From assembly GCF_001888805.2 (NCBI RefSeq), contig NZ_CP019113.1, positions 2,666,001 through 2,730,000 of the forward strand: 64,000 nucleotides of DNA, in the 5' to 3' direction. Below are positions 33,813 through 42,632 of the stretch, in pieces. This DNA is from Enterobacter sp. SA187. Its GTDB lineage: Bacteria; Pseudomonadota; Gammaproteobacteria; Enterobacterales; Enterobacteriaceae. Both the position numbers and the translations under genes were made by a program. Below the pieces are notes generated by a model. It was not told the origin of the DNA, made no database searches, and saw only the letters and a list, made by a program, of their open reading frames with translations. Position 1 is the first letter of the stretch. Every line of letters starts with the position of its first letter.

Positions 33813-34004
33813 GTGTGCTCCTGACTGGCAATCTGAACGTGCATTCAAAACGCCTATTATGGCAGAAAACCCGGTTCGGCTGAATGTAATCAATATGTGC
33901 CTTACCGGTCAGGTTGCTTTACTTCGTTGATTTGACTTTCTATAGTCAAAATTCATGCCTGTTTTCAGGCACTCAATCAGTAAGAGGTCAGAGGATGGTC
34001 GCAC

Positions 34005-35867
34005 GTGCTTGAGTCAGACGCCAGTGAAGTGCTGCGGGTCAGTAAACTGAATATTCGTTTTCCGGACGAAGGCGGCACGTCGCACGTCGTGCGGGATCTC
34101 TCCTTTTCCCTGAAACGGGGGGAAACCCTGGCGATTGTCGGCGAATCCGGCTCTGGTAAATCCGTTACGGCGCTGGCGCTGATGCGTCTGCTGGCGCAGT
34201 CCGGCGGCATGGTCAGCAGCGATGAGCTTCGTCTGCAACGCCGAAGCCGTCAGGTGGTGGATCTGAATGGGTTAAGTCATGCTCAGATGCGCAGCGTGCG
34301 CGGAGCGGATATGGCGATGATCTTTCAGGAGCCGATGACCTCGCTCAATCCGGTGTTTACCGTCGGCGAGCAGATCGCCGAGTCGATCCGCCTGCATCAG
34401 GGGCTGGGGCGCGATGCCGCGCTGAAAGAAGCCCGGCGCATGCTGGAGCAGGTGCGTATTCCTGAGGCGGACGCCATTTTGTCCCGCTTCCCGCACCAGC
34501 TCTCAGGCGGGATGCGTCAGCGGGTGATGATCGCCATGGCGCTCTCCTGTCGCCCGGCGGTGCTGATCGCCGATGAGCCCACCACCGCGCTGGACGTGAC
34601 TATCCAGGCGCAGATCCTGCAACTGATCAGCGTGCTGCAAAAAGAGATGGCGATGGGGGTGATTTTTATCACCCATGATATGGGCGTGGTGGCGGATATT
34701 GCTGACCGGGTGCTGGTGATGTACCAGGGCGAAGCCGTGGAAACCGGCAGCGTGGAGCAGATCTTCAACGCGCCGCAGCATCCCTATACGAAATCCCTGC
34801 TGGCGGCAGTGCCGCGCCTCGGTGCCATGCGCGGCAGCGATCTGCCGCGCCGTTTCCCGCTGCCGTCCCGCAGCGCCGCAGTATTGCCCGACACCGGAAA
34901 CGGTCAGGACACGGTGGTGGCGGGAGAGCCCATTTTGCAGGTGCGGGATCTGGTGTCGCGTTACCCGATACGCAGCGGCATTCTCAATCGCGTGACCCGC
35001 GAAGTACACGCGGTGGAAGGCGTCAGCTTTGATCTCTGGCCGGGGGAGACGCTGTCGCTGGTGGGGGAGTCCGGCTGCGGAAAATCCACCACCGGGCGCG
35101 CGCTGCTGCGGCTGGTGGCCTCCCAGGGCGGCACCATCACCTTTAACGGTCAGCGCATCGACACGCTGCCCGACAGCCAGCTTCAGCCGCTGCGCCGGGA
35201 TATTCAGTGTATTTTCCAGGATCCCTTTGCCTCCCTCGATCCGCGTAAAACCATCGGCTACTCGATTATGGAGCCGCTGCGGGTACACGATCTGCTGGAT
35301 ACGCAGGCCTCCGAGCGCCGTCTGGCCTGGCTGCTGGAGCGCGTCGGCTTAAAGCCGGAGCACGCCTGGCGCTATCCCCATGAGTTTTCCGGCGGCCAGC
35401 GGCAGCGCATCTGCATTGCCCGCGCGCTGGCGCTCAATCCAAAAGTGGTTATCGCCGATGAGTCCGTCTCGGCGCTGGATGTGTCTATCCGCGCGCAAAT
35501 CATCAATTTGCTGCTCGATTTGCAGCGGGAAATGGGTATCGCTTATCTGTTTATCTCCCACGACATGGCGGTGGTGGAGCGCATCAGTCATCGCGTGGCG
35601 GTGATGTATATGGGGCAGATTGTGGAAATTGGCCCGCGGCGCGCGGTGTTCGAAAACCCGCAGCATCCCTATACGCGTAAGTTAATGGCGGCGGTGCCGG
35701 TGGCCGATCCGGGTCACCAGCGGCCGCAGCGGGTGCTGCTCTCGGACGAGATGCCGAGCAACATCCGCAAACTGGGCGATCCGCCGCGCCGCGTGCAGCT
35801 GCAACAGGTTGCGCCGGATCACCTGGTCGCACGCACAACACCAGGCAGCACTTCATCTGCATTTTAA
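34005..35867 (+). CDS. gsiA: Glutathione ABC importer, double ATPase subunit GsiA
   Basis: The 620-residue protein has two oligopeptide-type ATPase domains: Walker A GESGSGKSV with LSGGMRQRV in the first half and GESGCGKST with FSGGQRQRI in the second, each followed by LIADEPTTALD or VIADESVSALD. It powers glutathione uptake with GsiBCD. Translation appears to begin at GTG 34005. In E. coli gsiA directly follows iaaA; here no iaaA is present, and 192 nt of noncoding DNA separates gsiA from moeA. An ATG 11 nt upstream is out of frame and stops after five codons. Confidence 0.94.
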   Translation: MLESDASEVLRVSKLNIRFPDEGGTSHVVRDLSFSLKRGETLAIVGESGSGKSVTALALMRLLAQSGGMVSSDELRLQRRSRQVVDLNGLSHAQMRSVRGADMAMIFQEPMTSLNPVFTVGEQIAESIRLHQGLGRDAALKEARRMLEQVRIPEADAILSRFPHQLSGGMRQRVMIAMALSCRPAVLIADEPTTALDVTIQAQILQLISVLQKEMAMGVIFITHDMGVVADIADRVLVMYQGEAVETGSVEQIFNAPQHPYTKSLLAAVPRLGAMRGSDLPRRFPLPSRSAAVLPDTGNGQDTVVAGEPILQVRDLVSRYPIRSGILNRVTREVHAVEGVSFDLWPGETLSLVGESGCGKSTTGRALLRLVASQGGTITFNGQRIDTLPDSQLQPLRRDIQCIFQDPFASLDPRKTIGYSIMEPLRVHDLLDTQASERRLAWLLERVGLKPEHAWRYPHEFSGGQRQRICIARALALNPKVVIADESVSALDVSIRAQIINLLLDLQREMGIAYLFISHDMAVVERISHRVAVMYMGQIVEIGPRRAVFENPQHPYTRKLMAAVPVADPGHQRPQRVLLSDEMPSNIRKLGDPPRRVQLQQVAPDHLVARTTPGSTSSAF

Positions 35868-35912
35868 TGACAATAATATTCCCGGACAGACAGGGAAACT
35901 CAGGAGATTAAC

Positions 35913-37451
35913 ATGACACAATTTGTTGCGCGGAAATGGCAGGTTGCGCTCGGCGTCGCCTCTGTTCTTGCTGCCGCACCGGTGCTGGCCGCGAAAGACG
36001 TGGTGGTGGCGGTGGCCTCTAATTTCACCACCCTCGATCCTTATGACGCCAACGACACCCTCTCACAGGCGGTGGCGAAATCCTTCTATCAGGGGCTGTT
36101 CGGGCTGGATAAAGAGATGAAGCTGAAAAACGTTCTTGCGGAAAGTTATACCGTGTCGGACGACGGCCTGGTCTATACCATCAAACTACGTCAGGGCGTG
36201 AAGTTCCAGGACGGCACCGATTTTAACGCGGCAGCGGTAAAGGTGAACCTCGACCGTGCCAGCGATCCGGCCAGCAGCCTGAAGCGCTATAACCTGTATA
36301 AAAATATCGCGCAGACCGAAGCCGTGGATCCGTCGACGGTAAAAATTACCCTGAAACAGCCGTTCTCCGCCTTTATCAATATTCTGGCGCACCCGGCGAC
36401 GGCGATGATTTCCCCGGCAGCGCTCTCTAAATACGGTAAAGAGATTGGCTTCCACCCGGTGGGCACCGGTCCTTATACCCTTGATACCTGGAACCAGACC
36501 GATTTTGTGAAGGTGAAAAAATTTGCTGATTACTGGCAAAAAGGGCTGCCGAAGCTCGATACCATCACCTGGCGTCCGGTAGTGGATAACAATACCCGCG
36601 CGGCCATGCTGCAAACCGGCGAGGCGCAGTTCGCCTTCCCGATCCCCTACGAGCAGGCCGCCGTGCTGCAAAAAAACAGCAAGCTGGAGCTGGTGGCAAG
36701 CCCCTCCATTATGCAGCGCTACATCAGCATGAACGTGACGCAAAAACCGTTCGACAACCCGAAAGTGCGTGAAGCGATCAATTACGCCATTAACCGGCAG
36801 GCGCTGGTAAAAGTGGCCTTTGCAGGATACGCCACGCCGGCGACCGGCGTGATCCCGCCGACGCTGGCAAATGCGCAAACCTATCAGCCGTGGCCTTACG
36901 ATCCGGCGAAAGCCCGTGAACTGCTGAAAGAAGCAGGCTATCCGAAGGGTTTCAGCACCACGCTCTGGTCGTCGCACAATCACAGCACTGCGCAAAAAGT
37001 CTTGCAGTTTACTCAGCAGCAGCTGGCGCAGGTCGGCATCAAGGCGCAGGTCACGGCGATGGATGCCGGACAGCGTGCGTCGGAAGTGGAAGGCAAGGGG
37101 CAGAAAGAGAGCGGGGTGAGGATGTTCTACACCGGCTGGACGGCGTCTACCGGCGAGGCTGACTGGGCGCTGTCGCCGCTGTTCACCACGCAAAACTGGC
37201 CGCCAACGCAGTTTAATACCGCCTTCTACAGCAATCCGCAGGTGGATCAGGATCTGGTTGCGGCACTGAAGACCACCAATCCGGAAGAGAAAGCCCGCCT
37301 GTATAAAGCAGCGCAGGATACGATCTGGAAAGACGCTCCCTGGGTACCGCTGGTGGTGGAAAAGCTGGTGTCAGCGCATAACAAAGATCTGACCGGGTTC
37401 TACATCATGCCGGATACAGGCTTCAGTTTTGACGATGCGGATTTGAAATAG
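35913..37451 (+). CDS. gsiB: Glutathione-binding periplasmic protein GsiB
   Basis: This family 5 (oligopeptide-type) binding protein has 512 residues and a Sec signal peptide cleaved near residue 26 (APVLAA). Typical features include LDPYDAND, YTVSDDGLVYTIKLRQGVKFQDG and GTGPYTLD. The ATG follows CAGGAG. It delivers glutathione to GsiCD. A stem-loop after the gene may keep gsiB mRNA abundant. Confidence 0.95.
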   Translation: MTQFVARKWQVALGVASVLAAAPVLAAKDVVVAVASNFTTLDPYDANDTLSQAVAKSFYQGLFGLDKEMKLKNVLAESYTVSDDGLVYTIKLRQGVKFQDGTDFNAAAVKVNLDRASDPASSLKRYNLYKNIAQTEAVDPSTVKITLKQPFSAFINILAHPATAMISPAALSKYGKEIGFHPVGTGPYTLDTWNQTDFVKVKKFADYWQKGLPKLDTITWRPVVDNNTRAAMLQTGEAQFAFPIPYEQAAVLQKNSKLELVASPSIMQRYISMNVTQKPFDNPKVREAINYAINRQALVKVAFAGYATPATGVIPPTLANAQTYQPWPYDPAKARELLKEAGYPKGFSTTLWSSHNHSTAQKVLQFTQQQLAQVGIKAQVTAMDAGQRASEVEGKGQKESGVRMFYTGWTASTGEADWALSPLFTTQNWPPTQFNTAFYSNPQVDQDLVAALKTTNPEEKARLYKAAQDTIWKDAPWVPLVVEKLVSAHNKDLTGFYIMPDTGFSFDDADLK

Positions 37452-37456
37452 TGAGA

Positions 37457-37497
37457 ATGCCCCTTTTGTTTGCAAAGAAGGCAGGGAAAAGGGGCAT
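37457..37497 (+). other. Intercistronic stem-loop between gsiB and gsiC
   Basis: ATGCCCCTTTT and AAAAGGGGCAT form a perfect 11-bp stem with a 19-nt loop. Placed after the binding-protein gene, it may block 3' exonucleases and reduce read-through, giving more GsiB than permease. Confidence 0.6.
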
Positions 37498-37514
37498 CGG
37501 ATTCAGGGTAGAAC

Positions 37515-38435
37515 ATGCTTAACTATTTTCTCAAACGCCTGCTGGGTCTTATCCCGACACTGCTGATTGTGGCGGTGCTGGTGTTTTTATTTGTCCATCT
37601 GCTGCCAGGCGATCCGGCGCGGCTGGTGGCGGGGCCGGAGGCCGACGCGCAGGTGGTGGCGATGGTGCGCCAGCAGCTCGGCCTTGACCAGCCGCTGTAT
37701 GTGCAGTTCTGGCATTACATTACGGACGTATTACGGGGGGATTTCGGCAACTCAATGGTGTCACGCCGTCCGGTGGCCGATGAGATCGCCAGCCGCTTTA
37801 TGCCGACGCTGTGGCTGACGCTGGCCAGCATGAGCTGGGCGATGCTGTTTGGCCTGGCGGCGGGGATCTCCGCCGCCGTCTGGCGTAACCGCTGGCCGGA
37901 TCGTCTCGGCATGGCGCTCGCCGTCACCGGGATCTCCTTTCCGGCGTTTGCCCTCGGTATGCTGCTGATGCAGGTCTTTTCCGTCGAACTCGGCTGGTTG
38001 CCAACGGTGGGCGCTGACAGCTGGCGGCACTATATTTTACCGTCCATCACGCTGGGCGCGGCGGTGGCGGCAGTAATGGCGCGCTTTACCCGCGCCTCTT
38101 TTGTCGATGTGCTGAACGAAGATTACATGCGTACTGCCCGCGCTAAAGGGGTGAGCGAGAAGTGGATCATCCTCAAGCATGGTCTGCGTAATGCCATGAT
38201 CCCGGTGGTCACCATGATGGGCTTACAATTCGGCTTTCTGCTCGGCGGCTCGATTGTGGTGGAGAAAGTCTTCAACTGGCCGGGGCTGGGGCGTTTGCTG
38301 GTGGACTCGGTGGAAATGCGCGATTACCCGGTGATCCAGGCAGAAGTGCTGCTCTTCTCACTGGAATTTATTCTTATCAACTTAGTGGTGGATATGCTTT
38401 ACGCCGCCATTAACCCGGCTATCAGGTACAAGTAA
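37515..38435 (+). CDS. gsiC: Glutathione ABC importer permease GsiC
   Basis: The 306-residue DppB-type permease has six helices (first 9-30) and the EAA-type loop TARAKGVSEKWIILKHGLRNA (about 207-227). It matches E. coli GsiC in length and sequence. Its stop is two bases before gsiD. The ribosome site is weak, consistent with lower output than gsiB. Confidence 0.95.
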   Translation: MLNYFLKRLLGLIPTLLIVAVLVFLFVHLLPGDPARLVAGPEADAQVVAMVRQQLGLDQPLYVQFWHYITDVLRGDFGNSMVSRRPVADEIASRFMPTLWLTLASMSWAMLFGLAAGISAAVWRNRWPDRLGMALAVTGISFPAFALGMLLMQVFSVELGWLPTVGADSWRHYILPSITLGAAVAAVMARFTRASFVDVLNEDYMRTARAKGVSEKWIILKHGLRNAMIPVVTMMGLQFGFLLGGSIVVEKVFNWPGLGRLLVDSVEMRDYPVIQAEVLLFSLEFILINLVVDMLYAAINPAIRYK

Positions 38436-38437
38436 GG

Positions 38438-39349
38438 ATGCGACTTTTAAACTGGCGTCGTCAGGCGATATTAAAGGCCATGCCCGGTCTGAAACCGGAC
38501 CATGTGCGTACGCCGTGGCATGAGTTCTGGCGGCGATTTCGTCAGCAGCCGGTCGCCATGGCGGCGGGGCTGTTTGTGGTATTACTGATTGTGGTGGCGG
38601 CGATTGCCCCCTGGATCGCGCCTTTCGATGCGGAAAACTATTTCGACTATGACCGCTTAAACGACGGGCCTTCCATGCTGCACTGGTTCGGCGTCGATTC
38701 GCTGGGGCGCGATATTTTCAGCCGCGTGCTGACCGGAGCGCAGATCTCGCTGGCGGCGGGCGTCTTCGCGGTGCTGATCGGCGCGGCGATCGGCACCGTG
38801 CTGGGGCTGCTGGCGGGCTATTACGAGGGCTGGTGGGATCGGCTGATCATGCGCCTGTGCGATGTGCTGTTCGCCTTTCCGGGGATTTTGCTGGCCATCG
38901 CGGTGGTGGCGGTGATGGGTAGCGGGATGGCGAATGTGATCATCGCCGTGGCGGTGTTTTCCATTCCGGCCTTTGCCCGTCTGGTGCGCGGCAATACGCT
39001 GGTGTTGAAGCAGCAGACCTTTATCGAATCGGCGCGCAGTATCGGGGCCAGCGATGCCACCATTCTGTTCAGCCACATTCTGCCCGGCACTATTTCGTCG
39101 ATTGTGGTCTATTTCACTATGCGCATCGGCACGTCGATTATCTCGGCGGCGAGCCTGTCGTTTCTGGGCCTCGGCGCGCAGCCGCCAACGCCGGAGTGGG
39201 GCGCAATGCTCAACGAAGCGCGGGCGGATATGGTGATCGCGCCGCACGTGGCGCTCTTCCCGAGCCTGGCGATTTTCCTGACGGTGCTGGCGTTTAATCT
39301 GTTAGGCGATGGTCTGCGGGATGCGCTGGATCCGAAGATAAAAGGGTAG
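38438..39349 (+). CDS. gsiD: Glutathione ABC importer permease GsiD
   Basis: The 303-residue DppC-type permease has a cytoplasmic N-terminus, six helices, and the coupling loop ESARSIGASDATILFSHILPG. It matches E. coli GsiD over its full length. The start overlaps the ribosome site zone of the gsiC end. In E. coli yliE and yliF follow; here rimO is convergent immediately after. Confidence 0.95.
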   Translation: MRLLNWRRQAILKAMPGLKPDHVRTPWHEFWRRFRQQPVAMAAGLFVVLLIVVAAIAPWIAPFDAENYFDYDRLNDGPSMLHWFGVDSLGRDIFSRVLTGAQISLAAGVFAVLIGAAIGTVLGLLAGYYEGWWDRLIMRLCDVLFAFPGILLAIAVVAVMGSGMANVIIAVAVFSIPAFARLVRGNTLVLKQQTFIESARSIGASDATILFSHILPGTISSIVVYFTMRIGTSIISAASLSFLGLGAQPPTPEWGAMLNEARADMVIAPHVALFPSLAIFLTVLAFNLLGDGLRDALDPKIKG

Positions 39350-39350
39350 T

Positions 39351-39443
39351 TACCCCTCACCCCGGCCCTCTCCCACAGGGAGAGGGTGAATTCAGCACTG
39401 GACGATCCCCTCTCCCTGTGGGAGAGGGTTAGGGTGAGGGGAG
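39351..39443. repeat. Large inverted repeat between gsiD and rimO
   Basis: Left arm 39351-39386 and right arm 39407-39443 carry the CCCTCACCC...CCCTCTCCC...GGGAGAGGG pattern common as a dispersed palindromic repeat in proteobacteria. Each arm also holds its own small CCTCTCCC/GGGAGAGG hairpin. It may act as a bidirectional terminator for the convergent genes. Confidence 0.8.
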
Positions 39444-40763
39444 TTAAACCCGCGTACCCCACAGATCGTACTCGTCGGCGTTTTCCACTTTCACGCGGAT
39501 CACATCGCCCGGCTTCACGTTAGTTTCGCCGTTCAGGTACACCGCGCCGTCGATTTCCGGGGCGTCAGCCATGCTGCGGCCAATCGCGCCTTCTTCATCC
39601 ACTTCGTCGATGATCACCATGATTTCGCGGCCCACTTTCTCCTGCAGACGTTCAGCAGAGATCTGCTGTTGCAGCTGCATAAAGCGGTTCCAGCGCTCTT
39701 CTTTGATCTCTTCCGGCACCTGGTCCGGCAGCTCGTTAGCGGTTGCGCCTTCAACCGGGCTGTATTTGAAGCAGCCCACGCGATCCAGACGCGCTTCGGT
39801 CAGGAAATCCAGCAGCATCTGGAAATCTTCTTCCGTTTCGCCCGGGAAGCCGACGATAAAGGTCGAGCGCAGGGTCAGTTCCGGGCAGATTTCACGCCAC
39901 TGTTTGATACGCGCCAGCTGGCGGTCAACGGAGCCAGGACGCTTCATCAGCTTCAGAATACGCGGGCTGGCGTGCTGCAACGGAATATCCAGGTACGGCA
40001 GGATCTTGCCTTCCGCCATCAGCGGGATCACATCGTCCACGTGCGGGTAAGGATACACATAGTGCAGACGTGTCCAGACGCCCAGCTTCGACAGCTGTTC
40101 GCACAGGCTGACCATGCTGGTCTTCACCGGCTCGCCGTTATAGAAACCGGTGCGGTGCTTCACGTCAACGCCGTAGGCGGAGGTGTCCTGGGAGATCACC
40201 AGCAGCTCTTTCACGCCCGCGTCCACCAGACGTTTCGCTTCCGCCAGCACGTCGCCAATCGGACGGCTGTCCAGATCGCCGCGCATCGACGGAATAATGC
40301 AGAAGGTGCAACGGTGGTTACAGCCTTCGGAAATTTTCAGGTAAGCGTAATGGCGCGGCGTCAGCTTCACGCCCTGTTCCGGCACCAGGCTTAAGAACGG
40401 GTTATGCTTCGGCTTCGGCACATAGTGGTGCACGTGTTCCAGCACCTGCTCATAGCTGTGCGGGCCGGTGATTTCCAGCACCTTCGGGTGCACTTCGCGG
40501 ATCTGATCCACTTTCGCGCCGAGGCAGCCGGTGACGATCACCTTGCCGTTTTCAGTCAGGGCTTCGCCGATGGCTTCCAGCGACTCCTGGACCGCGCTGT
40601 CGATAAAACCGCAGGTGTTCACGATCACCATATCGGCGTCGTCGTAATTAGGCACCACATCGTAACCTTCAGTGCGCAACTCTGTCAGGATGCGTTCAGA
40701 ATCCACCAGGTTTTTCGGGCAGCCGAGGGAGACGAAGCCAATACGGGGTTGTTGCATGCTCAT
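39444..40763 (-). CDS. rimO: Ribosomal protein S12 methylthiotransferase RimO
   Basis: RimO adds a methylthio group to the conserved aspartate of ribosomal protein S12. The 439 residues hold an N-terminal UPF0004 domain with cysteines in LGCPKN, NTCGF and TGCLGA, the radical SAM motif CNHRCTFC (about 148-155), and a C-terminal TRAM domain (about 375-439). It is nearly identical to the E. coli protein apart from a shorter N-terminus. It is convergent with gsiD and divergent from bssR. Confidence 0.96.
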   Translation of the reverse strand: MSMQQPRIGFVSLGCPKNLVDSERILTELRTEGYDVVPNYDDADMVIVNTCGFIDSAVQESLEAIGEALTENGKVIVTGCLGAKVDQIREVHPKVLEITGPHSYEQVLEHVHHYVPKPKHNPFLSLVPEQGVKLTPRHYAYLKISEGCNHRCTFCIIPSMRGDLDSRPIGDVLAEAKRLVDAGVKELLVISQDTSAYGVDVKHRTGFYNGEPVKTSMVSLCEQLSKLGVWTRLHYVYPYPHVDDVIPLMAEGKILPYLDIPLQHASPRILKLMKRPGSVDRQLARIKQWREICPELTLRSTFIVGFPGETEEDFQMLLDFLTEARLDRVGCFKYSPVEGATANELPDQVPEEIKEERWNRFMQLQQQISAERLQEKVGREIMVIIDEVDEEGAIGRSMADAPEIDGAVYLNGETNVKPGDVIRVKVENADEYDLWGTRV

Positions 40764-40982
40764 ACGCTCACAAAGTAAACAGGAAAATAAAAACCGGGCG
40801 ATTTTACACGGGTTTTGGGCGGCGCTCTACTTCTGATTCGGGAGGGCGAAGGTTTTAACGGGTTAATGCACGGTAAAAAAATGTTAACAAGACTACAATT
40901 ATTGATCTGGTGCATGTATCTGGCTAAAAAGTGAACTTAAGATAAATTTACACCCTGTTTGATAAGTGAGAGGAGGAAGGCG

Positions 40983-41366
40983 ATGAACGTTGACAGGCTT
41001 CAGCTCCATCTGATGGAGAAACTGACCCACGCCAGACTCGAACTGGCTGCTTACGTCCAGCTTCTTAAGGCGAAAGGCTATATGTCGGTCAGCGAAAGTA
41101 ATCAATTACGTGACAACTTCTTTAAGCTTGCCACTGAAATACGCGATCTGGCGGAGCAGCCATCTGCCCCCTGGACCCGTCATGAGTGGGAAGCGTTGCG
41201 ACTTGCGGAGGGCGCATTGTCCTCTGCGGCGGTTTGCCTGATGAGCGGCCATCACGACAGCCCGACCTTTATCGCGGTTAATGCCGATAAACTTGACCGC
41301 TGCCTGAATGCCCTGAACACCTGCATTGATGGGCTGGACGAGCATACTTCCCTCGAAGAGGCCTGA
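40983..41366 (+). CDS. bssR: Biofilm regulator BssR (YliH)
   Basis: The 127-residue cytoplasmic protein matches E. coli BssR: AAYVQL.KAKGYMSVSESN.LRDNFFKL is conserved, as are AVCLMSGHHD and VNADKL. BssR influences biofilm formation through indole/AI-2 related signalling; its biochemical action is unclear. A strong AGGAGG ribosome site precedes the ATG at 40983. The frame open from 40959 is ignored for that reason. Confidence 0.93.
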   Translation: MNVDRLQLHLMEKLTHARLELAAYVQLLKAKGYMSVSESNQLRDNFFKLATEIRDLAEQPSAPWTRHEWEALRLAEGALSSAAVCLMSGHHDSPTFIAVNADKLDRCLNALNTCIDGLDEHTSLEEA

Positions 41367-41372
41367 TCCCCG

Positions 41373-41390
41373 GGGGGAGGCGACTCCCCC
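41373..41390 (+). terminator. Probable bssR terminator
   Basis: GGGGGAG and CTCCCCC form a 7-bp GC-rich stem with loop GCGA right after bssR, followed by TTCAGTTTG. The T-run is short. Confidence 0.5.
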
Positions 41391-41482
41391 TTCAGTTTGC
41401 TGAAGTTAAAGCTTTTGTAAAAGTCAAAGCGCAGCCGTCCTGACTGGCTAATCTTTATCCAGTGCGATTAAAGGAGAGCAAT

Positions 41483-42598
41483 ATGCGCCGTTCCCCCCTG
41501 CTGGTCATTCCTGCCCTGTTATTGAGCACATCAATATTTGCCGCCCCTGCGCCGGTCAAGGTTGATGCCCTGCAAACCAAACTTGATCACCCCTGGTCAC
41601 TGGCGTTTTTGCCGGATAACAAAGGCATGCTCATTACCCTGCGCGGCGGCCAGTTACGCCACTGGCAGGAAAACGGCGGCCTGTCAGATCCGATAAGCGG
41701 CGTACCCCGCGTCTGGGCGAACGGCCAGGGCGGATTACTGGATGTGGCGCTGGCGCCGGATTTTGCCAGTTCCCGCCGCGTCTGGCTGAGCTACGCCGAA
41801 GCCGACAGCGACGGCAATGCCGGTACAGCGGTAGGCTACGGCAAACTGAGCGACGATCTTAAGCGGCTGGAGAATTTCCAGACGGTGTTCCGCCAGACGC
41901 CAAAACTCTCCACCGGCAACCATTTCGGTGGACGGCTGGTGTTTGATGGTAAAGGGCATCTGTTTATCGCGCTGGGGGAAAATAACCAGCGACCCACGGC
42001 GCAGGATCTGGACAAACACCAGGGCAAACTGGTGCGCTTAACCGAGGATGGTCAGGTGCCGGAAGATAATCCGTGGGCCGGTAAAGCCGGTGCGCGGCCG
42101 GAAATCTGGTCGTATGGCATTCGTAATCCGCAGGGCATGGCGATGAATCCCTGGAGCGATGCCCTGTGGCTTAACGAGCACGGCCCGCGCGGCGGCGATG
42201 AGATCAATATTCCCGAACGCGGCAAAAACTACGGCTGGCCGCTGGCGACCCACGGCATTAACTACAGCGGGCTGAAGATCCCGGAAGCGAAGGGCGAGAT
42301 CGTGGAAGGCACCGAGCCGCCGATCTTTTACTGGAAGCAGTCCCCGGCGGTAAGCGGTATGGCGTTTTATAACAGTCCGACTTTCCCGCAGTGGCAGAAC
42401 AAACTCTTTATCGGCGCGCTGAAGGACAAGGACGTGATCGTCATGAGCGTGAACGGTAATAAAGTCAGCGAAGACGGGCGCATTCTCGGCGATCGCAATC
42501 AGCGTATCCGCGATGTGCGCGTCGGGCCGGACGGGTATCTCTATGTGCTGACCGATGAGTCTGATGGCGAGCTGCTGAAAGTCAGCCCGCAGACCTGA
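41483..42598 (+). CDS. yliI: PQQ-dependent soluble aldose sugar dehydrogenase YliI
   Basis: The 371-residue periplasmic protein has a signal peptide (cleavage near FAAPA, residue 20) and the six-bladed propeller of the GdhB family: HPWSLAFLP, GLLDVALAPDF, NHFGGRLVFD, SYGIRNPQG, NEHGPRGGDEIN and NYGWP, which supply PQQ and calcium ligands. The E. coli enzyme oxidises aldoses when PQQ is supplied. The start at 41483 is preceded by AAAGGAGAG. Confidence 0.95.
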   Translation: MRRSPLLVIPALLLSTSIFAAPAPVKVDALQTKLDHPWSLAFLPDNKGMLITLRGGQLRHWQENGGLSDPISGVPRVWANGQGGLLDVALAPDFASSRRVWLSYAEADSDGNAGTAVGYGKLSDDLKRLENFQTVFRQTPKLSTGNHFGGRLVFDGKGHLFIALGENNQRPTAQDLDKHQGKLVRLTEDGQVPEDNPWAGKAGARPEIWSYGIRNPQGMAMNPWSDALWLNEHGPRGGDEINIPERGKNYGWPLATHGINYSGLKIPEAKGEIVEGTEPPIFYWKQSPAVSGMAFYNSPTFPQWQNKLFIGALKDKDVIVMSVNGNKVSEDGRILGDRNQRIRDVRVGPDGYLYVLTDESDGELLKVSPQT

Positions 42599-42600
42599 TT

Positions 42601-42625
42601 TGCGCGCCAGCAGTACCGGCGCGCA
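42601..42625. terminator. Hairpin between convergent yliI and binding-protein gene
   Basis: TGCGCGCC and GGCGCGCA form an 8-bp stem with a 9-nt loop. There is no T-run, so termination efficiency is uncertain. Confidence 0.45.
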
Positions 42626-42632
42626 GGGAAGG

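Noticed and set aside
33994..34011. ATG at 33994 as the start of gsiA
   Set aside because: It is out of frame and ends at TGA after five codons; the GTG at 34005 is the only start giving the conserved N-terminus.
39351..39443. Possible CRISPR or ERIC element
   Set aside because: Only two inverted arms without regular spacers, and the sequence is not the ERIC consensus; it is a dispersed palindromic repeat.
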